This document shows positions 15,154-24,684 of a stretch of 37,216 nt of DNA, piece after piece. The first letter of the stretch is position 1, and every line of letters begins with the position of its first letter. The notes under the pieces were generated by a model, which was given only the letters and a program-made list of their open reading frames with translations, searched no databases and was not told where the DNA came from. A program made the position numbers and the translations under genes. The stretch is from Xenorhabdus hominickii (GTDB lineage: Bacteria > Pseudomonadota > Gammaproteobacteria > Enterobacterales > Enterobacteriaceae), in contig NZ_NJAI01000001.1 of the NCBI RefSeq assembly GCF_002632725.1, positions 1,047,320 to 1,084,535 on the forward strand, in the 5' to 3' direction.

Positions 15154-16986
15154 ATGTCATTTGAAAAATATTTCAGAGATGAGTTGAACTATCTGCGACA
15201 ACTGGGGAAAGAAGCCGCAGTTGAGCGTCCTCATCTTGCCGCATTTCTATCAGAGCAAGGCTCTGATCCAGACGTTGAGCGTTTGCTTGAAGGTTTTGCA
15301 TTCCTGACCGGTAATCTGCGGGCAAAACTTGATGATCAGTTCCCTGAATTGACTCACGGGCTGCTCAATATGCTTTGGCCGAACTATTTGCGTCCAACCC
15401 CAAGCATGACCATCATTGAGTATACGCCAGATGAGAGCGTGGTGACGAAAGCGACGCAGGTCAAGCGTGGCACGCAAATTATGAGCCAGACGCTGTCAAC
15501 TCATGATGATATTTATTCGAACGAAAAATCGGGTGGTAAAAAAGACGAGCATGGCCGCTGTATCTTCACGCTCTGCCGTGATGTCTGGCTTTTTCCGCTG
15601 TCGATCCGTGACATTTCCGTCAATAACAGTAATGAACACGGGATTATCGGCCTGAATTTCGCGTCTAAAACCGAGCTGAACCTGCATGAATTGGAATTGG
15701 ATAAGCTGCGCTTTTATCTGAGCGGTGATGATTATACCACTTCCCAACTTTATTTCTGGCTCTGCTATTACTTCAGAAAAGCAGAATTGGTGGTAGGCGA
15801 TAAAGTCATCCCTCTGCCTGATTTTGATTTTGTGCCTGTGGGATTTGAGCGGGAAGATGCATTGTTGCCGTACCCTAAAAACGCTTATATGGGGTATCGC
15901 ATCTTGCAGGAATATTTCTGCTTCGCAGAAAGCTTCTTGTTCTTCGATGTGAAGGGATTACCTGAACTGCCTGAAGACCTCAAGACCAAAGATTTCAAAC
16001 TGAATTTACACTTTTCTCAAGCTTTGCCACCGGAAGCGAAGATTCGCCATGATACCTTCCGTCTGCACTGTACGCCGGCAATCAACCTGTTCCCAATGGA
16101 TAGTGAAGCGATTGAACTCAATGGCAGCCAGACCGAGTATCCATTGAAAGCCAGTTACAGCTTCCCGGACAACTACGATATTTTCTCTGTTGATGGCGTA
16201 GAAAGCTGGCTGACGGGGGAAAATGGTGAACGTAGTCGTGCGCGTATTGGCGAACGAGTTTATACCCCGTTTGAAAGTTTCAATCATCAGATTGATAACG
16301 AAGATGAACACTCAATGCGTTATTACCGTCTTCGGGTGAAAGAATCTCCTTTCCGTCGGGGGCTGGAACATTTCATCTCATTTGTACGGGGAGATGAATC
16401 AAGTTTGCTCAGACTCAAACTGAAAGAGAATGTTTCTATCAGATTGACCTGTACCAACCGTGAATTGCCGCTAGAGTTGCGTGTTGGCGACATTAATTAC
16501 CCCTCCATCGGCAGCCCGTCGTTTGCGACATTCCACAATATTACGCGACCGTCAGTCCCGCTCTATCCTCTGTTGGATGGTGGTCTGCATTGGTCACTGT
16601 TGTCAAATATGTCGCTGAACTATATGTCATTGCTGGAGAAGGACGCACTGAAACAAGTACTGCGTACTTACGATTTCCCGAGTATCCATAATCGGCAGTC
16701 CAAACGCTCATCGCAGAAACGGCTCGATGCTATTGAAAAGATTGAGACAGAACCGACCGATCGTCTGTTCCGCGGGCAGCCTGTGCGCGGATTGCGATCA
16801 ACGCTGTATGTCCGCCAGCAGGCATTCAGTTCAGAAGGCGAGCTTTATCTGTTCAGTACGGTTCTATCACGGTTTTTCTCACTGTATGCCAGCGTCAACG
16901 CTTTTCATATGTTGAAGGTAATCAATTTAGATAATCAGGAATGTTATGAATGGCCGGTACAGATAGGTCAACACTCGTTGATGTAA
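15154..16986 (+). CDS. tssF: TssF (VasA), T6SS baseplate protein
   Basis: A 610-residue VasA/TssF family baseplate wedge protein that acts in the cytoplasm at the inner membrane. The opening FEKYFRDELNYLRQLGKEAAVERPHLAAFLSEQGSDPDVERLLEG-type block (residues 3-47) is diagnostic, as are FPELTHGLLNMLWPNYLRPTPSM (about 63-85) and the C-terminal GLRSTLYVRQQAFSSEGELYLFSTVLSRFFSLYASVN region. Length is typical. The 3' end overlaps the start of tssG by 37 bases, supporting a TssF-TssG coupled pair. Confidence 0.96.
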   Translation: MSFEKYFRDELNYLRQLGKEAAVERPHLAAFLSEQGSDPDVERLLEGFAFLTGNLRAKLDDQFPELTHGLLNMLWPNYLRPTPSMTIIEYTPDESVVTKATQVKRGTQIMSQTLSTHDDIYSNEKSGGKKDEHGRCIFTLCRDVWLFPLSIRDISVNNSNEHGIIGLNFASKTELNLHELELDKLRFYLSGDDYTTSQLYFWLCYYFRKAELVVGDKVIPLPDFDFVPVGFEREDALLPYPKNAYMGYRILQEYFCFAESFLFFDVKGLPELPEDLKTKDFKLNLHFSQALPPEAKIRHDTFRLHCTPAINLFPMDSEAIELNGSQTEYPLKASYSFPDNYDIFSVDGVESWLTGENGERSRARIGERVYTPFESFNHQIDNEDEHSMRYYRLRVKESPFRRGLEHFISFVRGDESSLLRLKLKENVSIRLTCTNRELPLELRVGDINYPSIGSPSFATFHNITRPSVPLYPLLDGGLHWSLLSNMSLNYMSLLEKDALKQVLRTYDFPSIHNRQSKRSSQKRLDAIEKIETEPTDRLFRGQPVRGLRSTLYVRQQAFSSEGELYLFSTVLSRFFSLYASVNAFHMLKVINLDNQECYEWPVQIGQHSLM

Positions 16987-18002
16987 TCACTGAGCAGGGT
17001 TCTGCCACTCCGATGGCATTGGACATCTCCCAGTATAACTTTTACCAGTTGGTTGAATTACTGAACCAGCTCGCGGTAGCGTGGGAGAAAACCGGAGAGA
17101 CCGATCGTCCCGATCGGGAATCCATCCGTTTCCGATCCAGTGCCAGTTTGGCATTCCCGACTCGTGACGTCATTTCACTCGCGCAGTCCAAACGGGGATT
17201 CTTCGAGCTGGAAGTTTCCTTTATGGGATTGCACGGTAGCCAGTCTCCGATGCCGGGTTACTATTTGGATTCACTGGCATGGGAAGACGCTCAGGGAGAA
17301 AATCGCCTGACGGATTTTCTTAATCTCTTCAACCATCGCTTAATTACGCTCCTGCATCAGATTTGGCGGAAGTACCGCTATTACATCTGCTTCAAGAAAG
17401 GGGGAGAGGATAACTTTTCCCAGCGCATGTTTTCTCTCGTCGGTTTAGGCAGTGATGTTAACCGCCGAATGCTGAACATCAATCACAGCAAAATGCTGGC
17501 GTATGCCGGACTGCTGGCAAGCCCCGGTCGTTCACCGGAAGTGATATGCAGCCTCGTTTCACACTGTTTTGATTTGCAGGATGTCACTCTGCATGGTTGG
17601 CAGTTCAGAAAAGTGACGATCCCGCAAGATCAGCAGAACCGTTTGGGTGGCACCAATAAAGGACAAAAAATCGGCGATACCGAACTGTCTGTATTGGGAC
17701 ATAACTTCACTATCGGCTCATGGGTTGGGGATTACAGCGGGAAGTTTTTGCTCAGCATCAATAACCTGACACGTGATCGTTTCCTGTCATTTCTTCCGGA
17801 TGGAAAAAATTATCTGCCATTAGTGATGTTTATTTCTTTCGTCATGCGTAGCCAATTTGCATGGGAACTACGTCTTGGTCTGGCAGAAAAGCAAGTTAGC
17901 GGCATGGTGTTGGGCGCGAAGCAGAATAATCATCTGGGGTGGACCAGTTTTCTCGGCGAACCGGAGAAGAAACCCTCTGTCACAATTTCAGTTATGGAAT
18001 AA
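16950..18002 (+). CDS. tssG: TssG (VasB), T6SS baseplate protein
   Basis: A 350-residue VasB/ImpH/TssG protein that joins TssF in the baseplate wedge. Family blocks are YNFYQLVELLNQL (about 28-40), IRFRSSASLAFPTRDV, FFELEVSFMGLHGSQSPMPGYY (about 84-105), LTDFLNLFNHRLITLLHQIWRKYRYY and LGHNFTIGSWVGDYSGKF. AGGA lies 8 bases before the chosen ATG, inside the end of tssF. tagH starts 5 bases after the stop. Confidence 0.95.
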   Translation: MAGTDRSTLVDVITEQGSATPMALDISQYNFYQLVELLNQLAVAWEKTGETDRPDRESIRFRSSASLAFPTRDVISLAQSKRGFFELEVSFMGLHGSQSPMPGYYLDSLAWEDAQGENRLTDFLNLFNHRLITLLHQIWRKYRYYICFKKGGEDNFSQRMFSLVGLGSDVNRRMLNINHSKMLAYAGLLASPGRSPEVICSLVSHCFDLQDVTLHGWQFRKVTIPQDQQNRLGGTNKGQKIGDTELSVLGHNFTIGSWVGDYSGKFLLSINNLTRDRFLSFLPDGKNYLPLVMFISFVMRSQFAWELRLGLAEKQVSGMVLGAKQNNHLGWTSFLGEPEKKPSVTISVME

Positions 18003-18007
18003 CGACC

Positions 18008-19303
18008 ATGGAAAAACATCAACCAACCCTTTCATTGCGGGTTCTTAACAGTGAGCAGTTGGAAAGTGGTAAAGCTGCTAACTGCCAGTTTTCGGCACAG
18101 GGCGGTACAGTCGGTAGCAGTGAAAGCCACCTTTGGTCTGTGCAGGATCAGCAGGGAAACATCCATCCATCTCAATTCGCCATTAAGTGGCATGATGGGG
18201 CGTTTTGTCTGCAAGTGTTGGCGGAGTCAGTGCAAATCAACAACGCAACGCTGACACCCCAGTCGAGTCTGATCCGTTTGCAGCAAGGTGATCAAATCAA
18301 GGTGGGCAATCTGTCTATCAAGATCCACATCAGTTTTTCTGAAGCGGATCGTGTTGATCCGTCAACGGTATCGCCTGAATCATTGGTTTCAAGTTACAGT
18401 AATCCGCTGGATGCCATGATGGAAGGTGTTCCGCTGCAAAAATCTGTGTTTATCCAAGATGATGGTATTGCTCCGACGGTATCGAACCGTTTTAGTGATG
18501 ATCCACTCAGGGTACTCGATAGCGAAAATCTGACCACCCTGAAGCCGCAGGTTGAAGCTGATGATACTGAACAGCTTCTGCCACCGGATCATTACCAATC
18601 CCCCCCATTTGCTAACCCTATTTCTGATAACCGAGGCAGTGTTATGGATCAGGAGTTCCTTGATTTACCGGATATCGCTTCCGATAGGCAGTATGAAGAT
18701 ATGGATGTTGATCATGTCGCCATTACCCCTCTTATGCGTGGTCTGAATGCACGGTTGCCTTTGCATAACAGCCAGCAAGCCAACGATTTTCTGGAAGAGA
18801 TGGGTAGGACCATGAAAGCCGCCATTGAAGGGTTATTGGCTCTCCAGCGCGAACAACATGGGCTGCGTGATAAACAACTCCGTCCTATCGAAGATAACCC
18901 ATTGCGCCTGAATATGGACTACGGCACGACCATGCAGGTGATGTTCTCTGATGAGAAAAGTCCGGTTCATTTATCTGCGCCAGCGGCAGTTTCTGAGAGT
19001 CTGCATAACCTTCAACTGCACTATCAGGCCAACCGTGTTGCCATCTCTGCGGCACTGGATACCATGCTGGACGCCTTTTCCCCAGAGCAGTTGCTTCGCC
19101 GCTTCTCACATTACCGCCGCAGTAATGAAGTCAAGAATAAAGACGCCTCTTGGGCGTGGGAAATGTACACCAACTATTACCGCGAATTAGCTTCCAGCCG
19201 TCAGCAAGGGTTCGAGAAGTTATTCCGTGAGGTGTATGAGCAAGCCTATGACCGCGCATTGCGTCAGGGCTTAGAGGACTCCAACAATGAATCGTTCCGG
19301 TAG
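18008..19303 (+). CDS. tagH: TagH (VasC), FHA-domain T6SS accessory protein
   Basis: A 431-residue protein with an N-terminal forkhead-associated domain (about 1-105) and a C-terminal FHA_I/TagH domain. In other systems such proteins take part in threonine-phosphorylation control or scaffold assembly; no PpkA kinase or PppA phosphatase gene is visible here. The FHA fold shows GGTVGSSESHLWSV (about 32-45) and the LIRLQQGDQIKVGNLSI strand (about 83-99). A long acidic, proline-containing linker follows. The C-terminal conserved part includes SPEQLLRRFSHY and SWAWEMYTNYYRELAS. The ATG at 18008 places the FHA domain at the N-terminus as expected; the frame stays open upstream to 17939, but only as overlap with tssG. 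Confidence 0.9.
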   Translation: MEKHQPTLSLRVLNSEQLESGKAANCQFSAQGGTVGSSESHLWSVQDQQGNIHPSQFAIKWHDGAFCLQVLAESVQINNATLTPQSSLIRLQQGDQIKVGNLSIKIHISFSEADRVDPSTVSPESLVSSYSNPLDAMMEGVPLQKSVFIQDDGIAPTVSNRFSDDPLRVLDSENLTTLKPQVEADDTEQLLPPDHYQSPPFANPISDNRGSVMDQEFLDLPDIASDRQYEDMDVDHVAITPLMRGLNARLPLHNSQQANDFLEEMGRTMKAAIEGLLALQREQHGLRDKQLRPIEDNPLRLNMDYGTTMQVMFSDEKSPVHLSAPAAVSESLHNLQLHYQANRVAISAALDTMLDAFSPEQLLRRFSHYRRSNEVKNKDASWAWEMYTNYYRELASSRQQGFEKLFREVYEQAYDRALRQGLEDSNNESFR

Positions 19304-19841
19304 TCATCGCACATGGTCTGTAGGGATTTTATTGCTGTCAGTGATGTTGCTGAACGGCTGTAGCAGTGCATGGAATGCAACCAAGAAAGTAGGACAAGTT
19401 ATCTGGGATCCTTCCACGCCAGTAGGAACACCGGATCAACAAGCCTCGACTGCCAACATTACATTGCTCGCTGAACCCAACATCAACCCCAACGAAAGTG
19501 GTGAAGCGGCCCCTGTTGAAATGAATCTGGTTTACCTCAGTGAAGATTCACGTTTTTTGGCTGCTGATTATGACCAGCTTGAAAGCGACAAGCTCGAAAA
19601 GGCGCTGGGGAAAAATTACATCGATCATCAGGATTACACCCTGTTGCCGGGGCAATACAAGCCACTGGAAACAATCGTATTGGAAAAGAAGAACCGCTAT
19701 ATCGGTGTCATCGTTCACTATGCAGATGCAAATCAATCTGAGTGGAAAAAGATCATCCGGGTAAAAGACATCGGCCGCCATTACAACATCTTGGTGCATG
19801 TCAGAAATAACGACGTCGAACTTAGAAAAGAGGAGGAGTAA
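19287..19841 (+). CDS. tssJ: TssJ (VasD), T6SS outer-membrane lipoprotein
   Basis: A 184-residue lipoprotein that anchors the TssJLM membrane complex to the outer membrane from the periplasmic side. The signal peptide is followed by a lipobox LLNGC with the acylated Cys at 25. The transthyretin-like fold region contains ANITLLAEPNINPN (about 53-66), PVEMNLVYLSEDSRF, YTLLPGQYKPL (about 117-127) and IGVIVHYAD, all typical of the family. It starts inside the last 17 bases of tagH and ends 2 bases before tssK. Confidence 0.94.
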   Translation: MNRSGSHRTWSVGILLLSVMLLNGCSSAWNATKKVGQVIWDPSTPVGTPDQQASTANITLLAEPNINPNESGEAAPVEMNLVYLSEDSRFLAADYDQLESDKLEKALGKNYIDHQDYTLLPGQYKPLETIVLEKKNRYIGVIVHYADANQSEWKKIIRVKDIGRHYNILVHVRNNDVELRKEEE

Positions 19842-19843
19842 TC

Positions 19844-21196
19844 ATGCCGGGTAAAAATCGGGTGATTTGGCACGAAGGATTATTCATCAAACCACAACAT
19901 TTTCAACAACAACAAAAGCATATTGATTATCTGGCACATAGCCTTGTTTCAGTTTTGACTCCTTATGCTCATGGTTTCAGCTCCTTGAGTATCAATGATG
20001 ATTTGCTCAAATTGGGGCGTATTGGGATCACCGAAGCCAGTGGCATTATGTCGGATGGCACCATCTTTTCTGCACCGAGCCAAGATTTACTGCCAAAACC
20101 GCTGGATATCGAAAACATCAATGACCTGAAAAGCAAAGATATCTATCTGGCTCTGCCAATGTCCAGTGACACTATTCGTGAAATTGCTGATCGGGATGCA
20201 GAAACTCAAAGTGCGGTACGCTATCGGGAACTGTCCAGTGATATTCGTGACCTGCATACCAAAGGTGGCGATGCCTTTGTACTCAACCTTGCCCAATTGA
20301 CACCTGTCTTGATGCAAGGCTCTGATGACATGAGTGCCTATACCGCCATTCCATTGTGTCGCATCAAAGAAAAACAGAAAGATGGCACCATTGTTCTGGA
20401 TAACGAATTTATTCCGACCTGCCTGTCGATTTTTGTGGCTGACAAGCTAAAGCGCTTCATGGTGGAGATCGATGGCTTATTGACTGAGCGCTCCAGAACA
20501 TTAGCGAAACGTATTGGTTCACCGGGACAGCAAGGCGTTGCCGATGTGGCTGAATTTATGATGCTGCAATTGCTGAACCGTGTTCAACCTTTGTTCAATC
20601 ATTATGCAAAACAGACCGTTCTGCACCCACTGCATTTATATACCGAGCTGCTCCAGACTTGCGGTGAGCTGAGAACTTTCACCGATGCCAGCCGCCTGCC
20701 GGGAAATGTACTGGCTTATGATCACAATAACCTGACAGACACTTTCCAAGACGCGATGCACGCGATTCGTGATGCATTGAACGTCGTACTGACACCACGA
20801 GCGACTTCCATTGCACTGAAACAGAACGAAGGTGGCATTCGTGTGGCAACACTCCACGACAACGATCTGCTGCGTAAGGCCGAATTTGTTCTGGCAATCA
20901 GCGCCAGCACGCCGCAGGAGCAGTTGCGTCGCCAGTTTGTTCAGCAAACCAAAGTCACTTCGATGGAAAGAATACGCGATCTGGTCAGCGTCCAGTTGCC
21001 GGGTGTACCACTGATCCCACTCTCCGCTGCACCTCGCCAGTTGCCGTATCACTCTGGATATACCTATTTCCGTCTGGATCAGAAGAGCCCGGCATGGAAA
21101 GAAATCCAGCAAGGAAATTCCATCGCGTTCCACGTATCAGGGGATTTCCCTGATTTAGATATGCAGCTCTGGGCTATTAGGGGCGGTAAGGAATAA
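19844..21196 (+). CDS. tssK: TssK (VasE), T6SS baseplate adaptor
   Basis: A 450-residue VasE/TssK protein. The trimeric adaptor connects the baseplate to TssL/TssM in the inner membrane and resembles phage receptor-binding proteins. The N-terminus VIWHEGLFIKPQHFQQQ (about 7-23) is diagnostic. Other family blocks are ANRV-like MMLQLLNRVQPLFNHYA, LHLYTELLQTCGELRTF (about 265-281), the C-terminal LPGVPLIPLSAAPRQLPYHSGYTYFRL (about 384-410) and FPDLDMQLWAI. A strong GAGGAGG Shine-Dalgarno sequence lies in the end of tssJ, upstream of the ATG. Confidence 0.96.
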   Translation: MPGKNRVIWHEGLFIKPQHFQQQQKHIDYLAHSLVSVLTPYAHGFSSLSINDDLLKLGRIGITEASGIMSDGTIFSAPSQDLLPKPLDIENINDLKSKDIYLALPMSSDTIREIADRDAETQSAVRYRELSSDIRDLHTKGGDAFVLNLAQLTPVLMQGSDDMSAYTAIPLCRIKEKQKDGTIVLDNEFIPTCLSIFVADKLKRFMVEIDGLLTERSRTLAKRIGSPGQQGVADVAEFMMLQLLNRVQPLFNHYAKQTVLHPLHLYTELLQTCGELRTFTDASRLPGNVLAYDHNNLTDTFQDAMHAIRDALNVVLTPRATSIALKQNEGGIRVATLHDNDLLRKAEFVLAISASTPQEQLRRQFVQQTKVTSMERIRDLVSVQLPGVPLIPLSAAPRQLPYHSGYTYFRLDQKSPAWKEIQQGNSIAFHVSGDFPDLDMQLWAIRGGKE

Positions 21197-21198
21197 TC

Positions 21199-21966
21199 AT
21201 GAGTGATATCAATGTTGACAGTCTGTCGCTGGAAAAATCTGAAACGTTGAAGATGTTTCAGCGCCAGTACCAGCTACCGTTGCGTGGTGAAAGTCTCAAC
21301 CCAATGATCGATGCAGCCACCCCTTTATTGGGGATGGTTCTGCGTTTGCAGGATATGAGTGATCAGGCACTGCCAGAAAAGCTTTACCAACAGGTTGTTA
21401 CTGATATTCGAGCCGTTGAGCAGTTTCTGCAAAACAAGGGTTATGAACCCGGCGCGATTGTTTCATTTCGTTACGTACTGTGCACCTTCATTGATGAAAC
21501 CGCGTTGGGGCACGGCTGGAACAGTCAAAATGGCTGGTTGAAACAATCGCTGCTGGTGCACTTCCACAATGAAACTTGGGGAGGTGAGAAAGTCTTTGTA
21601 TTGCTCGAACGCCTGATGGGAGAGGCCCAGCGCTACCAGCACCTGCTGGAGTTCATTTACCTCTGCCTGTGCTTGGGTTATCGAGGACGCTACAAAGTCA
21701 GCACCCAAAAAAGTGATGATTTTGAGCGCCTGTTCCGTCGCTTGCAGCAACTGCTTCACTCACTGCGTGGTGAGGCTCCGCCGACCACACTTTATGTCAA
21801 CATCAACGAGAGTGATGCGCGTTATCGCCTTAGCAGACGGTGGACCATTAAGCACCTGTTCTGTATCAGTGCGGGATTGCTGATTGCTATTTACAGCTTC
21901 TATGCCATCCGCCTCGGTGATCAGACCCAAGACATATTAAAGCAGCTAAGTAACTTATTGAGATAG
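21199..21966 (+). CDS. tssL: TssL (VasF), DotU-like T6SS inner-membrane protein
   Basis: A 255-residue DotU/TssL protein with a cytoplasmic helical domain and one C-terminal transmembrane segment (about 217-235, HLFCISAGLLIAIYSFYAI). Key family blocks are NPMIDAATPLLGMVLRL (about 37-53), ALCTFIDE-type YVLCTFIDETALGHGWNSQ (about 92-110), FHNETWGGEKVFVLLERLM (about 121-139) and LEFIYLCLCLGYRGRYKV (about 149-166). There is no C-terminal OmpA/peptidoglycan-binding extension, so anchoring must come from another partner. It is 2 bases after tssK and 9 bases before clpV. Confidence 0.96.
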   Translation: MSDINVDSLSLEKSETLKMFQRQYQLPLRGESLNPMIDAATPLLGMVLRLQDMSDQALPEKLYQQVVTDIRAVEQFLQNKGYEPGAIVSFRYVLCTFIDETALGHGWNSQNGWLKQSLLVHFHNETWGGEKVFVLLERLMGEAQRYQHLLEFIYLCLCLGYRGRYKVSTQKSDDFERLFRRLQQLLHSLRGEAPPTTLYVNINESDARYRLSRRWTIKHLFCISAGLLIAIYSFYAIRLGDQTQDILKQLSNLLR

Positions 21967-21975
21967 GAAGTCGTC

Positions 21976-24684
21976 ATGATCCAGATTGATCTGCCCACTC
22001 TTGTAAATCGTTTAAACCCGATGACCCGCCATGCACTGGAAGCGGCGGCGGCATCTTGTGTCAGTCAGCAACAGCCTGAAATTACCGTTGCGCAACTGCT
22101 GCTTCAAATGATCGATACACCACTCAGTGATGTGCGATTGATCCTAAATAAAGTAGACATCGATAAAGATCTGCTGAAAGAGCAACTCGATCAGGTGATG
22201 ACCCATCATCAATCTATCGTGCAGAGTTACCCAAATTTCTCCCCAATGCTGGTGGAGTGGTTGCAGGATAGTTGGTTGCTGGCTTCTACCGAAATGCAGC
22301 ACAGCGAGTTGCGCAGTGGTGTTTTGCTGATTGCGTTGCTGTTCAGCCCGCTGCGTTATTTGGCGCCACAAACCGCCCGCTTGTTGGCAGGTATCAACCG
22401 CGAATTACTGCGTCAAAACTTTTCTGAGTGGACAAATGGCTCTGCCGAACAACCTTTTAGCGTCAGTGACAAAGAGGGGCATGAGGGTGTACATCCGGCA
22501 AACAACGACAGCCTGCTGGCTCGTTTTGCCCAAAATATGACTGAGCAAGCACGTCAGGGCAAGCTTGATCCGGTGTTGTGCCGTGACAAAGAAATTGACT
22601 TGATGATCGATATCCTGTGTCGCCGCCGCAAAAACAACCCCATCGTTGTGGGTGAGGCCGGAGTCGGTAAAAGTGCCCTGATTGAAGGTTTGGCACTGCG
22701 TATCATTAACGATCGCGTACCAGACAAATTGCGCAACAGTGAGTTGATGACACTGGATTTGGGAGCGTTACAAGCAGGGGCTGCGGTTAAAGGTGAATTT
22801 GAAAAACGTTTCAAAGGCATCATGGCTGAAATCACTCAGTCATCAAAACCCATTATCCTGTTTATCGATGAAGCTCACACGCTGATCGGTGCGGGTAACC
22901 AAGCTGGTGGATTGGATATCTCCAACCTGCTGAAACCTGCTCTGGCTCGCGGTGAACTCAAAACTATCGCTGCGACGACATGGAGCGAGTACAAAAAATA
23001 CTTCGAAAAAGACGCAGCTTTATCTCGTCGTTTTCAGCTAGTGAAAGTCTCTGAACCGACTGCGGACGAAGCAACCGTTATCATGCGTGGCTTGCGTGCC
23101 ATCTACGAGCAGGCTCATGGCGTATTGATCGATGATGAAGCACTGAAATCCTCGGCGGTATTGAGTGACCGTTACCTATCTGGTCGCCAACTGCCAGACA
23201 AAGCCATTGACGTACTGGATACCGCTTGTGCCCGCGTTGCCATTAACCTGACATCGCCACCACGCCAGGTCTCTTCGCTGACCACCGAACTGCACCAGAT
23301 GCAAATGGAAATCGACGTGCTGGAAAGGGAGCAACGCATGGGACTGAACGTCCATGTAGAGAGATTGGAAGAACTGCAAATCCAGCAAAAAGAGGTTCAG
23401 GAACAACTCACCGCACTGGAAAGGAGTTGGCAGCAGCAACAGGAGCTGGTGAAACAGATCATCGAATTGCGCCGCCAATTGCTGTCTGATGTGGTAGCCG
23501 AAACAGCCGATACCGTAGCTGATGATATTGCGGAAGAGACTACGGACGAAACTGTAGACGAGACTGCGGAAGAGACGGCTGAAAACGAACCCGCTATCCA
23601 TGACGAACAGTCTTTAATCGAAAAAATGGCGGTGCTCAATGCACAGTTGGCGGAATTACAGCAGAAGCAAACACTGGTTTCCCCGCATGTGGACAAAACC
23701 CAGATAGCTTCGGTAATCGCTGAGTGGACTGGCGTTCCGTTGAACCGCTTGTCACAGAGCGAACTCTCGATTGTTACGGAACTGCCAACTCATCTTGGAC
23801 AAAGCATCAAAGGGCAGGACATTGCGATCCAGTGTTTGCATAAACACCTGTTGACCGCCCGTGCAGATTTGCGTCGTCCGGGGCGTCCTCTGGGAGCATT
23901 CCTGCTGGTGGGGCCAAGTGGTGTCGGTAAAACTGAAACCGTTTTGCAAATTGCTGAACTGATGTTTGGTGGCCGCCAATACCTTACCACCATCAACATG
24001 TCGGAGTTTCAGGAAAAACATACCGTTTCACGCCTGATTGGTTCTCCTCCGGGTTATGTGGGTTATGGCGAAGGTGGTGTGCTGACCGAAGCCATCCGCC
24101 AGAAACCGTATTCTGTTGTGTTGCTGGATGAAGTGGAAAAAGCACACCCTGATGTGTTGAACCTGTTCTATCAGGCTTTCGACAAAGGGGAGCTGGCCGA
24201 TGGAGAAGGGCGCATCATCGACTGTAAAAATGTCGTGTTCTTCCTGACTTCTAACCTGGGCTATCAGACCATCGTCGATTATGCCGAACAGCCGGATCAA
24301 ATTAATGACCAGCTCTATCCAGAACTGGCGGCATTCTTCAAACCTGCGCTACTGGCTCGTATGGAAGTCATTCCTTATTTGCCTCTGGGCCATGAGACAC
24401 TGAAAACCATCATTCAGGGTAAGTTGGCTCGACTGGATACACTGCTGACTCAACGTTTCAACGCAGAAGTCACTATCAGCGATGAAGTATCGGAAGAGAT
24501 CCTGTTACGTGCAACTCGTGCGGAAAATGGTGCCCGTATGTTGGAGTCCATCATTGATGGTGCACTGTTACCGCCGGTTTCCTTGCTGTTGTTGCAGAAA
24601 ATGGCTGCGGGTACACCAATCAGTGCCATTCGTTTAACCGTCGTAGAACACGAGTTCCATGCTGAGGTTGAGGAGGCGGAATAA
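21976..24684 (+). CDS. tssH: TssH (ClpV), AAA+ ATPase that disassembles the T6SS sheath
   Basis: A 902-residue Clp/Hsp100 ATPase that unfolds contracted TssB/TssC sheaths for reuse. It has an N-terminal Clp domain (about 1-150), NBD1 with Walker A GEAGVGKS at 226-233 and Walker [10 protein letters not shown], a coiled middle domain (about 430-560), and NBD2 with Walker A GPSGVGKT at 646-653, a pore loop GYVGYG and [11 protein letters not shown]. Both ATPase sites look intact. The middle domain contains an acidic, threonine-rich tract (about 506-545) that includes a 4 x 12-bp tandem repeat; ClpV proteins do not usually carry this as far as I know. The stop TAA overlaps the next ATG by one base. 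Confidence 0.97.
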   Translation: MIQIDLPTLVNRLNPMTRHALEAAAASCVSQQQPEITVAQLLLQMIDTPLSDVRLILNKVDIDKDLLKEQLDQVMTHHQSIVQSYPNFSPMLVEWLQDSWLLASTEMQHSELRSGVLLIALLFSPLRYLAPQTARLLAGINRELLRQNFSEWTNGSAEQPFSVSDKEGHEGVHPANNDSLLARFAQNMTEQARQGKLDPVLCRDKEIDLMIDILCRRRKNNPIVVGEAGVGKSALIEGLALRIINDRVPDKLRNSELMTLDLGALQAGAAVKGEFEKRFKGIMAEITQSSKPIILFIDEAHTLIGAGNQAGGLDISNLLKPALARGELKTIAATTWSEYKKYFEKDAALSRRFQLVKVSEPTADEATVIMRGLRAIYEQAHGVLIDDEALKSSAVLSDRYLSGRQLPDKAIDVLDTACARVAINLTSPPRQVSSLTTELHQMQMEIDVLEREQRMGLNVHVERLEELQIQQKEVQEQLTALERSWQQQQELVKQIIELRRQLLSDVVAETADTVADDIAEETTDETVDETAEETAENEPAIHDEQSLIEKMAVLNAQLAELQQKQTLVSPHVDKTQIASVIAEWTGVPLNRLSQSELSIVTELPTHLGQSIKGQDIAIQCLHKHLLTARADLRRPGRPLGAFLLVGPSGVGKTETVLQIAELMFGGRQYLTTINMSEFQEKHTVSRLIGSPPGYVGYGEGGVLTEAIRQKPYSVVLLDEVEKAHPDVLNLFYQAFDKGELADGEGRIIDCKNVVFFLTSNLGYQTIVDYAEQPDQINDQLYPELAAFFKPALLARMEVIPYLPLGHETLKTIIQGKLARLDTLLTQRFNAEVTISDEVSEEILLRATRAENGARMLESIIDGALLPPVSLLLLQKMAAGTPISAIRLTVVEHEFHAEVEEAE
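23530..23577 (+). repeat. Four 12-bp in-frame tandem repeats within clpV
   Basis: Four consecutive 12-base units (23530-23541, 23542-23553, 23554-23565, 23566-23577) encode [12 protein letters not shown] and AEET. They are degenerate copies of the form NNN-GAN-GAN-ACN, embedded in a longer Asp/Glu/Ala/Thr-rich stretch. Because the unit is a multiple of three, copy-number change would not disrupt the frame. Confidence 0.8.
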
